13,715 bases of DNA from Bacteroidales bacterium UBA6244 (GTDB lineage: Bacteria > Bacteroidota > Bacteroidia > Bacteroidales > F082), in the NCBI GenBank assembly GCA_002440885.1, contig DJVY01000131.1:8761-22475 (forward strand), in the 5' to 3' direction. The notes under the pieces were generated by a model. It saw nothing but the letters and a program-made list of their open reading frames with translations. It was not told the DNA's origin and did no database searches. Every line of letters starts with the position of its first letter. Positions within the stretch are counted from its first letter, which is position 1. The translations under genes and the position numbers were made by a program. Positions 13,660 through 13,715 of this stretch are shown here, piece by piece.

Positions 13660-13715
13660 ATGCCTTTTCTGCCTGTCTTTGCAAAAGATTTATTCATTAA
13701 AGTCGAAGAGGGAAT
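13660..13715 (+). CDS. Possible start of a further gene (cut by window edge)
   Basis: An ATG at 13660, 20 nt after the nucleotidyltransferase stop, opens a frame that stays open to the window end (18 codons, starting MPFLPVFAKDLFIKVEEG). The spacing and strand fit another gene of the same run, but 18 codons cannot establish coding, and I recognise no family. Confidence 0.2.
   Translation, partial: MPFLPVFAKDLFIKVEEG

Noticed and set aside
13352..13684. Minus-strand 110-codon frame over the MNT gene
   Set aside because: It is antisense to a nucleotidyltransferase with a complete active-site motif; its translation has no recognisable pattern.
1..13715. A search by eye for CRISPR arrays, tRNA or rRNA genes, insertion sequences, phage genes and attachment sites
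   Set aside because: No spaced direct repeats, cloverleaf-like segments, transposase motifs or terminal inverted repeats with target duplications were found.

Overview
The window looks like chromosomal core sequence from a member of the Bacteroidota. The order is uncertain; a Bacteroidales/Marinilabiliales-type anaerobe would fit. The grounds are: a short primary sigma factor that starts directly at region 1.2; several exact matches to the Bacteroidota -7 promoter motif TAnnTTTG; A-rich leaders without clear Shine-Dalgarno sequences; a long GAPDH with an N-terminal extension; and a TonB-dependent receptor with an N-terminal carboxypeptidase-regulatory-like domain. There is no rRNA, tRNA, CRISPR array, insertion sequence or phage gene that I can support.

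Layout, left to right. Positions 1-2119 (minus) hold a lipoprotein gene followed 7 nt later by a TonB-dependent receptor that runs off the left edge. A divergent intergenic region leads to a rhomboid intramembrane protease (2367-3023, plus), which converges on pyrG, CTP synthase (3045-4667, minus). Next comes a long-form GAPDH (4947-6416, minus) with a strong terminator and a good promoter. A 486-nt non-coding stretch rich in short perfect palindromes follows. It separates GAPDH from a divergent beta-carbonic anhydrase that appears to be a lipoprotein (6903-7652, plus). That gene shares a bidirectional terminator with rpoD (7761-8627, minus). A DegP/HtrA-type envelope protease follows (8792-10270, minus).

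From 10375 to 13640 five plus-strand genes lie close together: dapF, a GNAT acetyltransferase, mltG (overlapping the GNAT stop by one base), and then a HEPN/MNT gene pair (14 nt after mltG; the two overlap by 17 nt). dapF supplies meso-diaminopimelate for peptidoglycan and lysine, and MltG cuts nascent glycan strands, so the front of this run is a cell-wall group. The HEPN/MNT pair is a candidate toxin-antitoxin module of the HepT/MntA type: RX4HXY in the HEPN protein and GSX10DXD in the nucleotidyltransferase are both intact.

Most of the window is housekeeping. The parts most worth a second look are the HEPN/MNT pair joined to a cell-wall gene run, the tandem palindrome cluster with repeated TTGTTAA cores between GAPDH and the carbonic anhydrase, the exported carbonic anhydrase, the extended GAPDH with an altered cofactor position, and the lipoprotein/receptor pair. 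I did not find convincing evidence of an undescribed multi-gene system.
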